From NCBI RefSeq assembly GCF_029051645.1, contig NZ_JAACFS010000023.1, forward strand, positions 1 through 64,000: 64,000 bases of DNA, read 5' to 3'. Positions 9,245 through 18,673 of this stretch are shown piece after piece; positions within the stretch are counted from its first letter, which is position 1, and every line of letters starts with the position of its first letter. The notes beneath the pieces were generated by a model. It saw nothing but the letters and a program-made list of their open reading frames with translations, was not told where the DNA came from and did not search any database. The position numbers were made by a program, and so were the translations under genes. Source of the DNA: Bradyrhizobium sp. CSA112 (GTDB lineage Bacteria > Pseudomonadota > Alphaproteobacteria > Rhizobiales > Xanthobacteraceae).

Positions 9245-10045
9245 CTATCCCCGCCGCACACTCGCGCCGCCATCGACCGGCAGCGTCACGCCGGTAACAA
9301 AACTCGCTTCGTCCGAGGCGAGAAACAGCGCAGCGTTGGCGACGTCCCAGCCGGTGCCCATCTTCTGCCGCAGCGGAACTTTTGCGTCGCGTTCGGCCTC
9401 GACTTCGGCGCGGCTTTTTTTGAACTCGCGCGCACGGGTATCGACGGCCATCGGCGTGTTCATCAGCCCGGGCAGGATGACGTTGGCGCGGATGCCGTAT
9501 TGCGCGTTCTGATAGGCGAGCTGTTCGGTGAAGGCGATCATCGCCGACTTGGTCGCCTTGTAGGCCACATAGGGATAGGTCGTGATCGCGGCCATTGAGG
9601 AGATGTTGATGATCGCGCCGCTGTTTTGCGCCCGCATGATCGGGATCACGTGCTTGGCGGCCCAGACGCAGCTCTTCAGGTTGATCGCTACGCAGCGGTC
9701 GAACGCTTCCTCTGAGATCTCGAGCAACTCGGCGTCGCCGCCGGAAAGGCTGACGCCGACATTGTTGTGCAGCACGTCGATGCGACCCCAGCGACCTTTC
9801 GCATCCTCTACCATCGCCTTGAGGTCGGCATTTTTGGTGACGTCGGCCTTGAACGCCGTCGCGGTGCCGCCGCTGGCGGCGATCATATCGACGGTCTCCT
9901 GCGCCGAGCCCAGATTATGATCGACGCACAAGACCTTCGCGCCTTCGCGCGCAAAAGTGAGCGCTGTGGCGCGGCCGTTGCCGATGCCCTCGCCGGGGCT
10001 TTGGCCGGCGCCGACGACGACGGCGACACGATCTTTCAGGCGCAT
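9245..10045 (-). CDS. SDR family NAD(P)-dependent oxidoreductase
   Basis: 266-residue short-chain dehydrogenase/reductase. It has the glycine-rich nucleotide site GAGQSPGEGIGNG near residue 12, an NNVG motif, a Ser in INISSMAAI, and the catalytic YKATK (Y-x3-K). The C-terminus FVTGVTLPVDGGA is typical. The interrupted glycine motif (QSPGEG insert) is slightly unusual. It lies 3' of a broken carboxymuconolactone-decarboxylase-like remnant on the same strand and may once have shared an operon with it and the MaoC-like gene. The substrate is unknown. Confidence 0.9.
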   Translation of the reverse strand: MRLKDRVAVVVGAGQSPGEGIGNGRATALTFAREGAKVLCVDHNLGSAQETVDMIAASGGTATAFKADVTKNADLKAMVEDAKGRWGRIDVLHNNVGVSLSGGDAELLEISEEAFDRCVAINLKSCVWAAKHVIPIMRAQNSGAIINISSMAAITTYPYVAYKATKSAMIAFTEQLAYQNAQYGIRANVILPGLMNTPMAVDTRAREFKKSRAEVEAERDAKVPLRQKMGTGWDVANAALFLASDEASFVTGVTLPVDGGASVRRG

Positions 10046-10046
10046 C

Positions 10047-10204
10047 TCACTCCACTCCCGGGATCGGGTACTGTCTCAGTACCTCTTTATAATGGGGTTC
10101 GTTGTCGATCTTCATCGTCGCCAGCACGCGCAGCCGTTGCGCTTGAGCATGTCGCGATATTCGGGGGCGACCTGGTCGGCTTCGAGATAGGGCAGGCGGG
10201 CCAT
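10047..10204 (-). pseudogene. Gene remnant: carboxymuconolactone decarboxylase-like start joined to an unrelated or frameshifted tail
   Basis: On the minus strand an ATG at 10204 opens MARLPYLEADQVAPEYRDML. This resembles the N-terminus of carboxymuconolactone decarboxylase/peroxidase-like proteins, but the frame stops after about 30 codons. In a second frame, from about 10133 to a TGA at 10047-10049, a plausible protein tail can be read (RVLATMKIDNEPHYKEVL...). The two readable pieces lack the family's central Cys-x2-Cys-x3-His core, so most of the gene is missing. Part of the shifted tail could belong to a different gene. The identification is tentative. Confidence 0.4.
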
Positions 10205-10244
10205 TTTGTTGTTGTCCTTGTTGGCGATGGCGGATCTAGCTCAG

Positions 10245-11189
10245 CTAGCCGTAGAGCGCTTTGTGCTCCCGCTCGTAATTGGCGTAGGAATCCTTGATGC
10301 TCGCCATGTTCAAGAGCATGGTTGCAACCGGTGTGTCGTCGGCGCCGAACACGGTGGTGCGTATCCACACGCTCTCGGTGCGGCGGCTGCCGCTCAGCGC
10401 AACGACCTCGCGCTCGGTGGTGTAGCCCTCACCGACGAATAGCGGGCCGCGCAGCAGGCGGATTTCCTGATCCGCAAACAGCCCGACGGCGGGCCCGCGC
10501 ACCGGCAGCCGGTCCTCGCGCGCGCGGTATTGAAACAGCACGCTCAGCATCTCGAACGGGATGATCGCCCGGCCCCAGGGGTTGAGCTCCTGCGAATAAT
10601 ACGCCGAAGGTTCGGTGATGACCTTCAGCTTCTGCTCAAGCGAAAACGGATAGAGATCGCCCATGTGCTGGTCGAAATCCATCTTCACGGTCTGGCGGGG
10701 TGTCTTCATGCCGACCTTGAGGTCGGCGAGAATGACGGGATCGGCGAGCGGCTTCAGTTCGCCGAGCCGCCGCGCCAGCGCAGTCTCAGATCCGTCGCCG
10801 CCAACCGACGCGGTGCCGCGCAAAATCTCGGTGCCGTCGCGCTTGGTCATGCCGATCGCGCAAGTTGTCTGGCCGGGCTTGGGCCTTTCGATGTTGGCCT
10901 GGACTTCCTCGCCCTCGAAGGCGGGATTGCGGTAATGCGCGGAGAGGCAGCCGGTCTCGAACCAATCCTGGCCCCAGATTCGTTCGCATAGCGGCGCAAA
11001 CTGGCTGAAATGGGTCGGGCCCTCGATGGTGCCGCCCTGAAACCCGAGCTTCTGCGCGGTCGCATCGTCGTGGATCGAGGCGTGGGAGTCGTAGACCTGC
11101 GCGTGAAGCATCTGCTTCGGGCTCCGCCACGGCCCAACGAGCAGATTGCCGCTCTCCAGTATCTCGGTCCTGAACGCCGGTTCTGTCAT
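10245..11189 (-). CDS. MaoC-like hot-dog-fold protein
   Basis: 314 residues. The N-terminal half carries a MaoC/hydratase-like segment (GGTIEGPTHFSQFAPL then YRNPAFEGEEVQANI). The C-terminal half (YFSQEL-like YYSQELNPWGRAIIPFEMLS, then GPAVGLFADQEIRLL) reads as a second hot-dog repeat. Such double proteins act on acyl-CoA thioesters as hydratases or thioesterases. I see no clear catalytic Asp/His pair, so the activity is open. It is divergent from the broken indolepyruvate oxidoreductase gene, with a 194-base gap. Confidence 0.7.
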   Translation of the reverse strand: MTEPAFRTEILESGNLLVGPWRSPKQMLHAQVYDSHASIHDDATAQKLGFQGGTIEGPTHFSQFAPLCERIWGQDWFETGCLSAHYRNPAFEGEEVQANIERPKPGQTTCAIGMTKRDGTEILRGTASVGGDGSETALARRLGELKPLADPVILADLKVGMKTPRQTVKMDFDQHMGDLYPFSLEQKLKVITEPSAYYSQELNPWGRAIIPFEMLSVLFQYRAREDRLPVRGPAVGLFADQEIRLLRGPLFVGEGYTTEREVVALSGSRRTESVWIRTTVFGADDTPVATMLLNMASIKDSYANYEREHKALYG

Positions 11190-11383
11190 CCCTGGTGTCT
11201 CCCTTTACTCCCAAGCGTTTCAAAGAAGACGGGCTTCGGCAAGAGGCCGGCTGATCCGCAAGATGGTGAGATATGTCCTGCGGCCATGAATCCACGCTGG
11301 GCACGCATAGCAAAATCAGTGCATTCTGTTCCCAATTAGACCGGTTCAAACAACCGGCGGAACGCGCGACGGGGAGCGGACGA

Positions 11384-13695
11384 ATGGCGTTGATGGAAGT
11401 GGGTCTGGACGACAAATACCGTCTGGATGCGAAGCGGATTTTTCTTTCCGGTACGCAGGCGCTGGTCCGCCTTCCCATGTTGCAGCGCGAACGCGACCGC
11501 GCTGCAGGACTCAACACTGCGGGTTTTATCTCCGGATACCGCGGCTCGCCGCTCGGCATGTACGACCACGCGCTGTGGCGCGCGAAGACCTTCCTCAAGC
11601 AGCATGACATTGAGTTCTCCCCCGGCCTCAACGAGGACCTGGCGGCAACGGCGGTGTGGGGCAGCCAGCAGGTCGGCATGTTTCCCGGCGCCAAGGTCGA
11701 TGGCGTATTTGGCATCTGGTACGGCAAGGGGCCCGGCGTCGATCGTTCCGTCGACGCGCTGAAGCACGCCAATTCGGCAGGCACCTCGCCGAATGGCGGC
11801 GTGATTGCGCTGGCCGGCGATGACCATGGCTGCCAGTCCTCGACACTGGCCCATCAGAGCGAGCAGGTGTTCGCCGCGGCGCTGATGCCGGTGGTCAACC
11901 CGGCAACGCTGCAGGATTACCTCGATCTCGGCATCTTGGGCTTTGCGCTGTCGCGCTACTCAAGTTGCTGGGTCGGCTTCAAGGCGATTTCCGAAACTGT
12001 TGAAAGCTCGGCCTCGATCGTCAGCGATCCCGATCGCATCAAGATCATGTTGCCCGATGATTTCGAAATGCCGCCGGGCGGGCTTTCGATCCGCTGGCCG
12101 GATGGACCGCTGGAGCAGGAGCGGCGGCTGCACGGACCGAAGATGCAGGCGGTCGCGGCGTTCACGCGCGTCAATCGCTTCGATCGCATCGTGCTGGATT
12201 CAAAGCCGGCGCGGCTTGGCATCATGGCGACCGGCAAGGCCTATCTCGACGTCCGGCAGGCGCTGGCCGATCTCGGCATATCAGACGCCGAGGCGCAGGT
12301 GCTGGGCTTGCGCATCTACAAGGTGGCGCTGACCTGGCCGCTGGAGGAATCCGGAGCAAAGGCGTTCGCGGAAGGCTTGCAGGACGTGCTCGTCGTCGAG
12401 GAAAAGCGCGGCTTCATCGAGGACCAGCTCCTGCGCATTCTCTACAACGTCGATGCCTCCAAGCGGCCCTCCGTAGTTGGCAAGCGCGACGAGAGCGGCG
12501 CGCCGCTGTTGCCGAGCGAAGGTGAGTTGACACCGACCATGGTCTCGGCGGCCATTGTCGCGCGGCTGCGCAGGCTCGGCCATCGCAGCCCGGCGCTGGA
12601 ACAGCGCCTCGCCAAGCTCGAAGCGTTCGATCGGCCGGCGGAGGGCATTGGTGCGGCAAAACTGCAGCGGACGCCGTATTTCTGTTCGGGCTGTCCGCAC
12701 AACACCTCGACCAAGATCCCCGAGGGCAGCCGCGCGATGGCCGGCATCGGCTGTCACGGCATGGCGCTGTCTGTGCCGAACCGCCGGACACAGACGATCT
12801 CGCATATGGGTGCGGAAGGCGTCACCTGGATCGGGCAGGCACCATTCACCAGCGAACAGCACGTGTTCCAAAATCTCGGCGACGGCACTTATACCCATTC
12901 CGGGCTGTTGGCGATCCGCGCGGCGGCAGCTTCCGGCGTCAACATCACCTACAAGATCCTCTACAACGATGCGGTGGCGATGACCGGCGGCCAGCCGGCC
13001 GAGGGCGGACTGACGGTGTCGCAGATCGCGCACCAGGTTTCGGCGGAAGGCGCCAAGCGCCTCGCCATCGTCTCCGACGATCCGGAAAAGTATCCGTCGA
13101 ACTATTTCCCATCAGGCGCGACCATCCATCACCGCCGCGAACTCGACGCGGTACAGAAGGAGCTGCGCGAGGTCAAAGGTCTCACCGTCCTGATCTACGA
13201 CCAGACGTGCGCGGCGGAGAAGCGCCGCCGTACGAAGTCGCCCGGCTTTATTCCGACGGCGAGTTTGCGAAAACGCTGAAGGAGCAGTTCGACGGCGGCC
13301 CCGGCGTCAAAGTCAGCCTCGCACCGCCGCTGCTTGCTTCCCGCGACAGGGCGACCGGGCATCTGCGCAAGCGCGAGTTCGGCTCCTGGATCTTCCGCGC
13401 CTTCGAACTCTTGACGCGGTTCAAGTTCCTGCGCGGCACCGCATTCGATCCGTTCGGCTACACGGCCGAGCGGCGGATGGAGCGCGCCTTGCCGGGTGAA
13501 TATTCCGCGATGATCTTCCGCCATCTCGACAAGGCGAAGCCGCATGACTGGCCACGTCTGGTAGCGCTGGCAAAATCCGCGGAACTCGTTCGCGGCTACG
13601 GCCACATCAAGGAAGCCAATGTCGCGAAATACCGCGCGGAGTGTGTGCGGCTGGAAGCCGCGATTGGCCAGGAAGTGGCGCAGGCAGCCGAATAG
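11384..13695 (+). pseudogene. Indolepyruvate:ferredoxin oxidoreductase (IorA-IorB fusion type), internally deleted and frameshifted
   Basis: Two reading frames of one gene. The first (ATG 11384 after GGGGAG, stop at 13279) holds the pyruvate-oxidoreductase alpha-like region and the thiamine-diphosphate domain (PYFCSGCPHNTST; GDGTYTHSG). It reaches TCAAEKRRR, where intact relatives continue into a ferredoxin-type 4Fe-4S segment. The second (about 13222-13695) resumes with PPYEVARLYSDGEFAK, the start of the C-terminal domain. Fused family members are about 1,150-1,190 residues; here the Fe-S cysteines and the whole gamma (IorB) domain are missing. The join lies in GCGCCGCCG at 13222-13230, which reads sensibly in both frames. 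The normal reaction is oxidative decarboxylation of aryl-2-oxo acids to acyl-CoA. Confidence 0.8.
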
Positions 13696-13712
13696 AGGGA
13701 GTTCATCCGGCT

Positions 13713-13728
13713 CGTGAAGTTCTTCACG
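13713..13728. terminator. Palindrome after the broken oxidoreductase gene
   Basis: CGTGAAG-TT-CTTCACG is a perfect 16-bp palindrome 18 bases after the stop. There is no T-run, so a terminator role is only possible. Confidence 0.3.
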
Positions 13729-13839
13729 GCCGGGATCACTCACCAGCAACCCTGAGGGCGGAACCGGCTGGAATTGTCCGGCCGCCTTCCTACATGAGGA
13801 TCGTTCTTCAAACCTTTGGTTGATTTCAGGAGGCCTGCG

Positions 13840-14265
13840 ATGGTCCTGAAAGGCGCTATTGCGGCAGTACTTTGCACGGGGTTCCTGATGTCGGGGGGCA
13901 CCGCGCTAGCGGATGAATACCGTGCAGGCGAGATCCTTGGTCTCGATCTCCCCGAGGCCCTGCTTTCGCCGAAGCGGCTCGGCCCGCCGACGCAATTCGC
14001 GCCGGTGCGGATCGAAGCCAGAACCGACCGCAAGCCGGTGAAGACGGAGCGCGTGGTTGTGCCTAAGGCTGCCGAGCGGAACGTGGTTCCGAGGCCCGCC
14101 GAGCGCAAGCCCCGCGTCGTGCAGGAGCGTGTGGAGAAGCCGCGCGCTGCGGTCCGCGCCAAACTTGCGCGTCGCCCTACCAATCCGCTCGACGCGCAGG
14201 CGCGCGACACGCGGATCCAGACCTGGCCGTGCAGGTCCGGCGGCATCTGCGACTGGCAGCGCTGA
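13840..14265 (+). CDS. Small secreted basic protein, unknown function
   Basis: 141 residues. The signal peptide (about residues 1-24, ending GGTALA before DEY) is followed by a proline-, arginine- and lysine-rich mature part containing several RKP/PAERKP stretches. The end has two cysteines (WPCRSGGICDW) that could form a disulfide. The ATG at 13840 has AGGAGG nine bases upstream; an upstream in-frame TTG at 13816 is less likely. I do not recognise a family; location in the periplasm or outside is inferred from the signal peptide. Confidence 0.65.
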   Translation: MVLKGAIAAVLCTGFLMSGGTALADEYRAGEILGLDLPEALLSPKRLGPPTQFAPVRIEARTDRKPVKTERVVVPKAAERNVVPRPAERKPRVVQERVEKPRAAVRAKLARRPTNPLDAQARDTRIQTWPCRSGGICDWQR

Positions 14266-14289
14266 CGTTCTCGTTGCGCGGCAACCATC

Positions 14290-14412
14290 AACCCTCATGG
14301 TGAGGAGGCGCGCAGCGCCGTCTCCGGACGATGCTACGCATCGCCGGGAGAACCACGAGGCCCCGCTGGCTGCGCGGAATTGATGGGTATCGCTGCGCTC
14401 CACCCATCCTAC
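14290..14412. repeat. Two adjacent intergenic palindromic repeats
   Basis: 14290-14362 starts CCCTCATGGTGAGGAGGCGC and resembles the repeat at 9009. 14382-14412 (GATGGGTATCGCTGCGC...ACCCATCC) is a half-unit of the GTAGGATGGGTGGAGCG family found whole at 20610-20692 and 42541-42622. Both are non-coding. Confidence 0.6.
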
Positions 14413-14513
14413 GGCTCTGCGATTCCGCCGCGTCATCCACCTGTCGTAAAACCTTAGACGTAGAGTCAAACTCTACAGGCACACCTTCGTCGTGATTCGA
14501 CGAGGGTGCTTCG

Positions 14514-16094
14514 ATGCCGATTGCGATACGCGCCGGGCAAAGCTTGAACCGGCGTCAATTGTTGGTCCGCTCCGCCGCAACATGTGCCGTCGCCGGTCTC
14601 GGCAGTCTCGCCAGACCCTACCTCAGCCGCGCCGCGGATCGGCCGCTCATCACGAGCGGCATTCAATCGGGCGACGTCTCGGCCGACTCCGCGGTGATCT
14701 GGGCACGCGCCGATCGCGCCGCCCGCATGCAGGTCGAGTGTTCGACGCTCGAGAGCTTCAATACCGTCATCGGCTCGGCGACCGCCGACGCCTTGCCGGA
14801 CAGCGATTTCACCTCAAAGGTGCTGCTCGACGGCCTGCCGCCCGGGCAGGACATTTTCTATCGCGTGCGGTTTGAAAGCATCGACGGGCAGGGGCTCGCC
14901 GGCGAGACGCAGCTCGGGCACTTCCGCACCGCCCCGACGTCGCGAAGTTCGATATCGTTCGCGTGGTCAGGCGACACAACGGGCCAGGGTTGGGGCATCG
15001 ACGAAAGCCGCGGCGGCATGCGGACTTACCGCACCATGCTCGACAACCGTCCGGACTTCTTCATCCATTCCGGCGATCACATCTATGCGGATTGCCCGGT
15101 GGAGCGGGAGTTGAAGCTGCCCGATGGCGGCGTCTGGCGGAACATCGTTACCGAAGAAAAGTCCGTCGTCGCCTGCAGCCTCGCCCAGTACCGCGGCAAC
15201 TACAAATACAATTGGCTCGACGAAAGCTTTCGCGCCTTCCATGCCGCCGTTCCGTTGTTCGCGCAATGGGACGATCATGAGGTCACCAACGACTGGGCGC
15301 CGATCGGCACGGCCGACGAGACCGGCTACGCCGAGGACGGGACTTCGCACCTGGTGGCGCGGGCGCGCCGCGCGTTCCATGAATTCATGCCGATGCGCGC
15401 GGCACCCGCGCAGGAGGACGGCCGCATCTATCGCAAGATCGCTTACGGCCCGCTGCTCGACGTCTTCATGATCGACATGCGCAGCTACCGCGATTCCACC
15501 TGGAATAAGCGCGACGACCACGGCGACACCTGCATTCTGGGCGCTGCGCAACTGGCGTGGCTGAAGCGCGAACTGGTGGCTTCCGATGCCACCTGGAAAG
15601 TGATCGCCGCCGATATGCCGATCGGGCTCATCAGCGAGGACGCTATTGCGCTCGGCGACGGTCCGCCGGAGCGGCGCGAGCACGAGATTGCCGACCTGTT
15701 GTCGTTCATGAAGCGCGCCGGCATCCGCAACACGGTGTGGCTGACCGCCGACATGCATTACACGGCTGCGCATCAATACGATCCGAATCGCGCGGCCTTT
15801 CAGGATTTCGAACCGTTCTGGGAATTCGTCTCCGGCCCGCTGCATGCCGGCACCTGGGCGCCGGCCCCGCTCGACAATACGTTCGGCCCCAAAGTGATGT
15901 TCCAGAAGGGCTGCAGCGGCGAGAACCTCGCCCCCTGTTACGGCATGCAGTTTTTCGGCCGCGTCGATATCGACGGCAAGACCGAAGTGATGACCGTGAC
16001 GTTGAAAGACGTCGACAACCGCGACCTCTGGTCGGTCGATATCGAGCCCCGCCAGGATGCGCGGCCCGGCCAGATCATGGCGCAGCATATCTAA
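14514..16094 (+). CDS. phoD: Alkaline phosphatase D (PhoD) family protein
   Basis: 526 residues. The twin-arginine signal (NRRQLLVRSAATCAVAG, about residues 12-28) indicates Tat export. Next comes the PhoD N-terminal domain (GIQSGDVSADSAVIWARA) and the phosphatase domain with SGDHIYADC, WDDHEVTNDW, MIDMRSYRD and TADMHYTAA. These are the metal-binding and active-site blocks of PhoD phosphodiesterase/phosphatases, which use Fe/Ca in the periplasm to release phosphate. The ATG at 14514 places the RR motif at the expected distance. No Pho box was recognised upstream; the gene stands alone between repeats. Confidence 0.9.
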   Translation: MPIAIRAGQSLNRRQLLVRSAATCAVAGLGSLARPYLSRAADRPLITSGIQSGDVSADSAVIWARADRAARMQVECSTLESFNTVIGSATADALPDSDFTSKVLLDGLPPGQDIFYRVRFESIDGQGLAGETQLGHFRTAPTSRSSISFAWSGDTTGQGWGIDESRGGMRTYRTMLDNRPDFFIHSGDHIYADCPVERELKLPDGGVWRNIVTEEKSVVACSLAQYRGNYKYNWLDESFRAFHAAVPLFAQWDDHEVTNDWAPIGTADETGYAEDGTSHLVARARRAFHEFMPMRAAPAQEDGRIYRKIAYGPLLDVFMIDMRSYRDSTWNKRDDHGDTCILGAAQLAWLKRELVASDATWKVIAADMPIGLISEDAIALGDGPPERREHEIADLLSFMKRAGIRNTVWLTADMHYTAAHQYDPNRAAFQDFEPFWEFVSGPLHAGTWAPAPLDNTFGPKVMFQKGCSGENLAPCYGMQFFGRVDIDGKTEVMTVTLKDVDNRDLWSVDIEPRQDARPGQIMAQHI

Positions 16095-16428
16095 CGTGTT
16101 CGATTGGGAGACCGTCGGCACGGAATCCCTCCATGTTCGCGCCTCATAGTCTGGATAGGTTTCGTCGCCTTGCTAACGGGTAGCGCGCATAACAGCATCT
16201 GGAAGTTGCGTATTGTTTCTTGAAGGAGGCGTTGCGGTGGCGCACAATTCACCTGTCCCTCCCGATCGGAGCGTTGCCATGTTTGTCGCCGAGCGGTGGT
16301 GATTGGGAGACCGATTTGCGGGTCGCCAGGATGGCCGTCGAGTCGATCGGCGCGGATTGGGAATGACATAGCAGGGGCCGGAGCCACCAACTCGGCCTCG
16401 GGAAGAGAGTTTTGGAGAGGGCAAAGTG
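16095..16428. other. Intergenic region with a 13-base direct repeat and a mini-ORF
   Basis: GATTGGGAGACCG occurs at 16102-16114 and again at 16301-16313. Between them, a GTG at 16237 with AAGGAGG eight bases upstream opens a 21-codon frame ending at 16302. It could be a leader peptide or a gene remnant. No full-length gene is seen. Confidence 0.35.
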
Positions 16429-17445
16429 ATGAGTGCCGATCCGCTCCGCGTGGCCTGTATCGGGATGGGATGGTGGTCCGACGTTCTGGCGGATGCCATC
16501 CAGCGCTCGGGCAAGCTCGAGATCCGTAGCTGCTACACCCGGTCCGACGAAAAGCGCAGGAATTTCGCGGCAAAATATCGCTGCCGGCCGGCCGCGAGCT
16601 TTGAGGCGATACTCGCCGATGCCGAGATCGAGGCGATCATCAACACGACGCCGAACGATGTGCATCTGGCGACGACCTGCGCTGCCGCGGCAGCGGGCAA
16701 GCACGTCTTTCTGGACAAGCCGATCGCCAACAGCATCTCGGACGGCCGCGCCATCACCGAGGCCTGTCGCCGGGCCGGCGTCGTCCTGGCGCTCGGCTAT
16801 CAGCGGCGGCGCGAGAGCCATTTCCGCTACATTAGGCAAGAGATCGATGCCGGTCGCTTCGGCAAGCTCGTTAACGCCGAGGCGAACATCAGCCGCGACC
16901 GACTCGGAAAGGTCGATCTCACCTCCTGGCGCTACCAGGCCGCGGACATGCCGGGCGGCGTGATGCTGCAGATCGGAATCCATTACATCGACGTGCTCGC
17001 GTACCTGATCGGGCCGATCCATGCAGTGTCCGCACAGTCGGTGCAACTGGTGCTGCCCGGCGACAACCCGGATGTCGCGAGCCTGATCCTGCAGCATGAG
17101 AACGGCGCACTTTCGACGCTGAACGCAAGCTACGCCTCGGCGTCCGAGTACTACCTAATGAATGTCTACGGCAAGGACCAGACGGCCTACTACGATCTGC
17201 ACAACGGGCTCCGACTGCTGAGGCGTGGTGAAAGCCAGCCAGTCGTGGTGCCATGCGCGAGCAACGATACCCTGGTCGAGGAACTCGAGGAATTTGCTGC
17301 GGCAGCGCGCGGGCAGCGCCAGCACGAAGTCGGGGGCGAGGAAGCGACGAGATCGCTCGCAGTAGTGCGCGCCGGCATTCTCTCGGCGATTGAAGGACGT
17401 GGGGTCGAGGTTGCGGAAATATTGAACGGTGTGCGAAAAATGTGA
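16429..17445 (+). CDS. Gfo/Idh/MocA family oxidoreductase
   Basis: 338-residue NAD(P)-dependent dehydrogenase. The N-terminal Rossmann fold (VACIGMGWWSDV near residue 8) carries the family's DKPIA motif (about residue 95). The C-terminal domain has MLQIGIHYIDVLAYLIG, with the conserved Gly-x-His-x2-Asp type active-site helix. The start was taken at the ATG at 16429; a GTG one codon upstream is possible. It is followed 30 bases later by a Bug binding-protein gene, so the two probably form a unit in which the transported compound or a derivative is oxidised. Confidence 0.88.
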   Translation: MSADPLRVACIGMGWWSDVLADAIQRSGKLEIRSCYTRSDEKRRNFAAKYRCRPAASFEAILADAEIEAIINTTPNDVHLATTCAAAAAGKHVFLDKPIANSISDGRAITEACRRAGVVLALGYQRRRESHFRYIRQEIDAGRFGKLVNAEANISRDRLGKVDLTSWRYQAADMPGGVMLQIGIHYIDVLAYLIGPIHAVSAQSVQLVLPGDNPDVASLILQHENGALSTLNASYASASEYYLMNVYGKDQTAYYDLHNGLRLLRRGESQPVVVPCASNDTLVEELEEFAAAARGQRQHEVGGEEATRSLAVVRAGILSAIEGRGVEVAEILNGVRKM

Positions 17446-17475
17446 GCGCGCAGCAGCACGGACAGGAGCCGCGTT

Positions 17476-18459
17476 ATGAAACCTGGCATGGGGATCTGGA
17501 AAGCTTTCGCGATTGCAATGGTATTGGTCGGCATCGCGGGGAAGGTAGGCGCGCAGGACTACCCCTCCAGAGCGATCACGGTGGTCGTGCCGTTCCCTCC
17601 CGGAGGCGCAAGCGACGTCGTTGCGCGCATCGTTACCAACCAGATGTCGAAGACCCTCGGGCAATCCATCGTTATCGAGAACGTCAGCGGCGCCGGCGGC
17701 ACGGTCGGCAGCGCGCGCGTCGCGGCGGCTGCACCCGACGGCTACACCCTGCTTGCCGCGGCGATGGGCTCGCATGTCGCAGCGCCGGTGCTGACGCCCA
17801 ACCTGAAATACGATCCCGTTGCCGACTTCGTGCCGATCGGCTTCACCGCCCACTCCCCGGCAACCATTATCGCGCGGAAGGATTTCCCGGCCAAGGACCT
17901 GAAGGAATTCGTCGCAGCCCTCCGGCAACGCGGTGACGCGGTGAAGCAGGCCCATGGCGGCATCGGTGCGTCCTCGCATATGGCGTGTCTGCTGTTCACG
18001 GCGGAAATCGGCGCGAAGCCGGCGCTTGTTGCCTATCGTGGTTCAGGACCGGCATTGAATGATCTGGTCGGGGGGCACGTCGATTTCATGTGCGAGCAGT
18101 CGGTCAGCGTGGCGGAGTCGGTTCTGGCCGGCTCGGTCAAGGCGTTCGCGGTCTCTGCCGCGAAACGCCTCGATACGCTGCCCAATGTTCCGACGGCCAG
18201 GGAGGCCGGCATCAACTACGAGATGAGCGTCTGGGCAGGATTGTTTGCGCCGAAGGGCGTTTCGTCCGAAATCATCGCCAGGCTTTCCGACGCGCTTGAG
18301 CGAGCGCTTGATGAGGACGTCGTGCGCGAGCGGATTGCCCAACTCGGTGGCTCGATACCGGCAAAGGACGAACGCAGCCCGGCTGCCTTCGATCGCTTTG
18401 TTCGATCCGAGATCGCACGCTGGGCACCCATTCTTGCTACGGCCGGAACCGGAAAATGA
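17476..18459 (+). CDS. Bug/TctC-type binding protein
   Basis: 327-residue periplasmic binding protein, second of three in this window. The signal peptide is at residues 1-25 (hydrophobic AIAMVLVGIAGKVGA before QDYPS). Family motif PFPPGGASDVVARIV and the downstream AAPDGYTLL are present. It starts 30 bases after the Gfo/Idh/MocA stop. No transporter membrane subunits are encoded nearby. The ligand is probably a carboxylate, by family only. Confidence 0.9.
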   Translation: MKPGMGIWKAFAIAMVLVGIAGKVGAQDYPSRAITVVVPFPPGGASDVVARIVTNQMSKTLGQSIVIENVSGAGGTVGSARVAAAAPDGYTLLAAAMGSHVAAPVLTPNLKYDPVADFVPIGFTAHSPATIIARKDFPAKDLKEFVAALRQRGDAVKQAHGGIGASSHMACLLFTAEIGAKPALVAYRGSGPALNDLVGGHVDFMCEQSVSVAESVLAGSVKAFAVSAAKRLDTLPNVPTAREAGINYEMSVWAGLFAPKGVSSEIIARLSDALERALDEDVVRERIAQLGGSIPAKDERSPAAFDRFVRSEIARWAPILATAGTGK

Positions 18460-18544
18460 GGCAAGTGAAGCAGTGGGCCGGGGAGGGACTGCTCAAACCT
18501 CGTGCTGCGAACTGCGATTGTCGAACAGTGCGCCACAAATTGGC

Positions 18545-18673
18545 TCAGGGCGTCACCTCGAGATAACCGCCCACCACCAGCAGTACTGAGAGCGTCACGA
18601 CCACGCCGAGCACAGCGGCGATGATCGCGGGCAATTCATGGTTTTCCAGCCATTGTCGCAACGCCCTTACCAT
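18545..18673 (-). CDS. Small single-pass membrane protein
   Basis: 42 residues from the ATG at 18673, which has AGGGG upstream. A charged N-terminus (MVRALRQWLENHELP) is followed by one long hydrophobic helix (AAVLGVVVTLSVLLVVGGYL) and a short tail. It is a plausible inner-membrane microprotein. It stands alone on the minus strand between a Bug gene and a thiolase gene; the function is unknown. Confidence 0.5.
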   Translation of the reverse strand: MVRALRQWLENHELPAIIAAVLGVVVTLSVLLVVGGYLEVTP

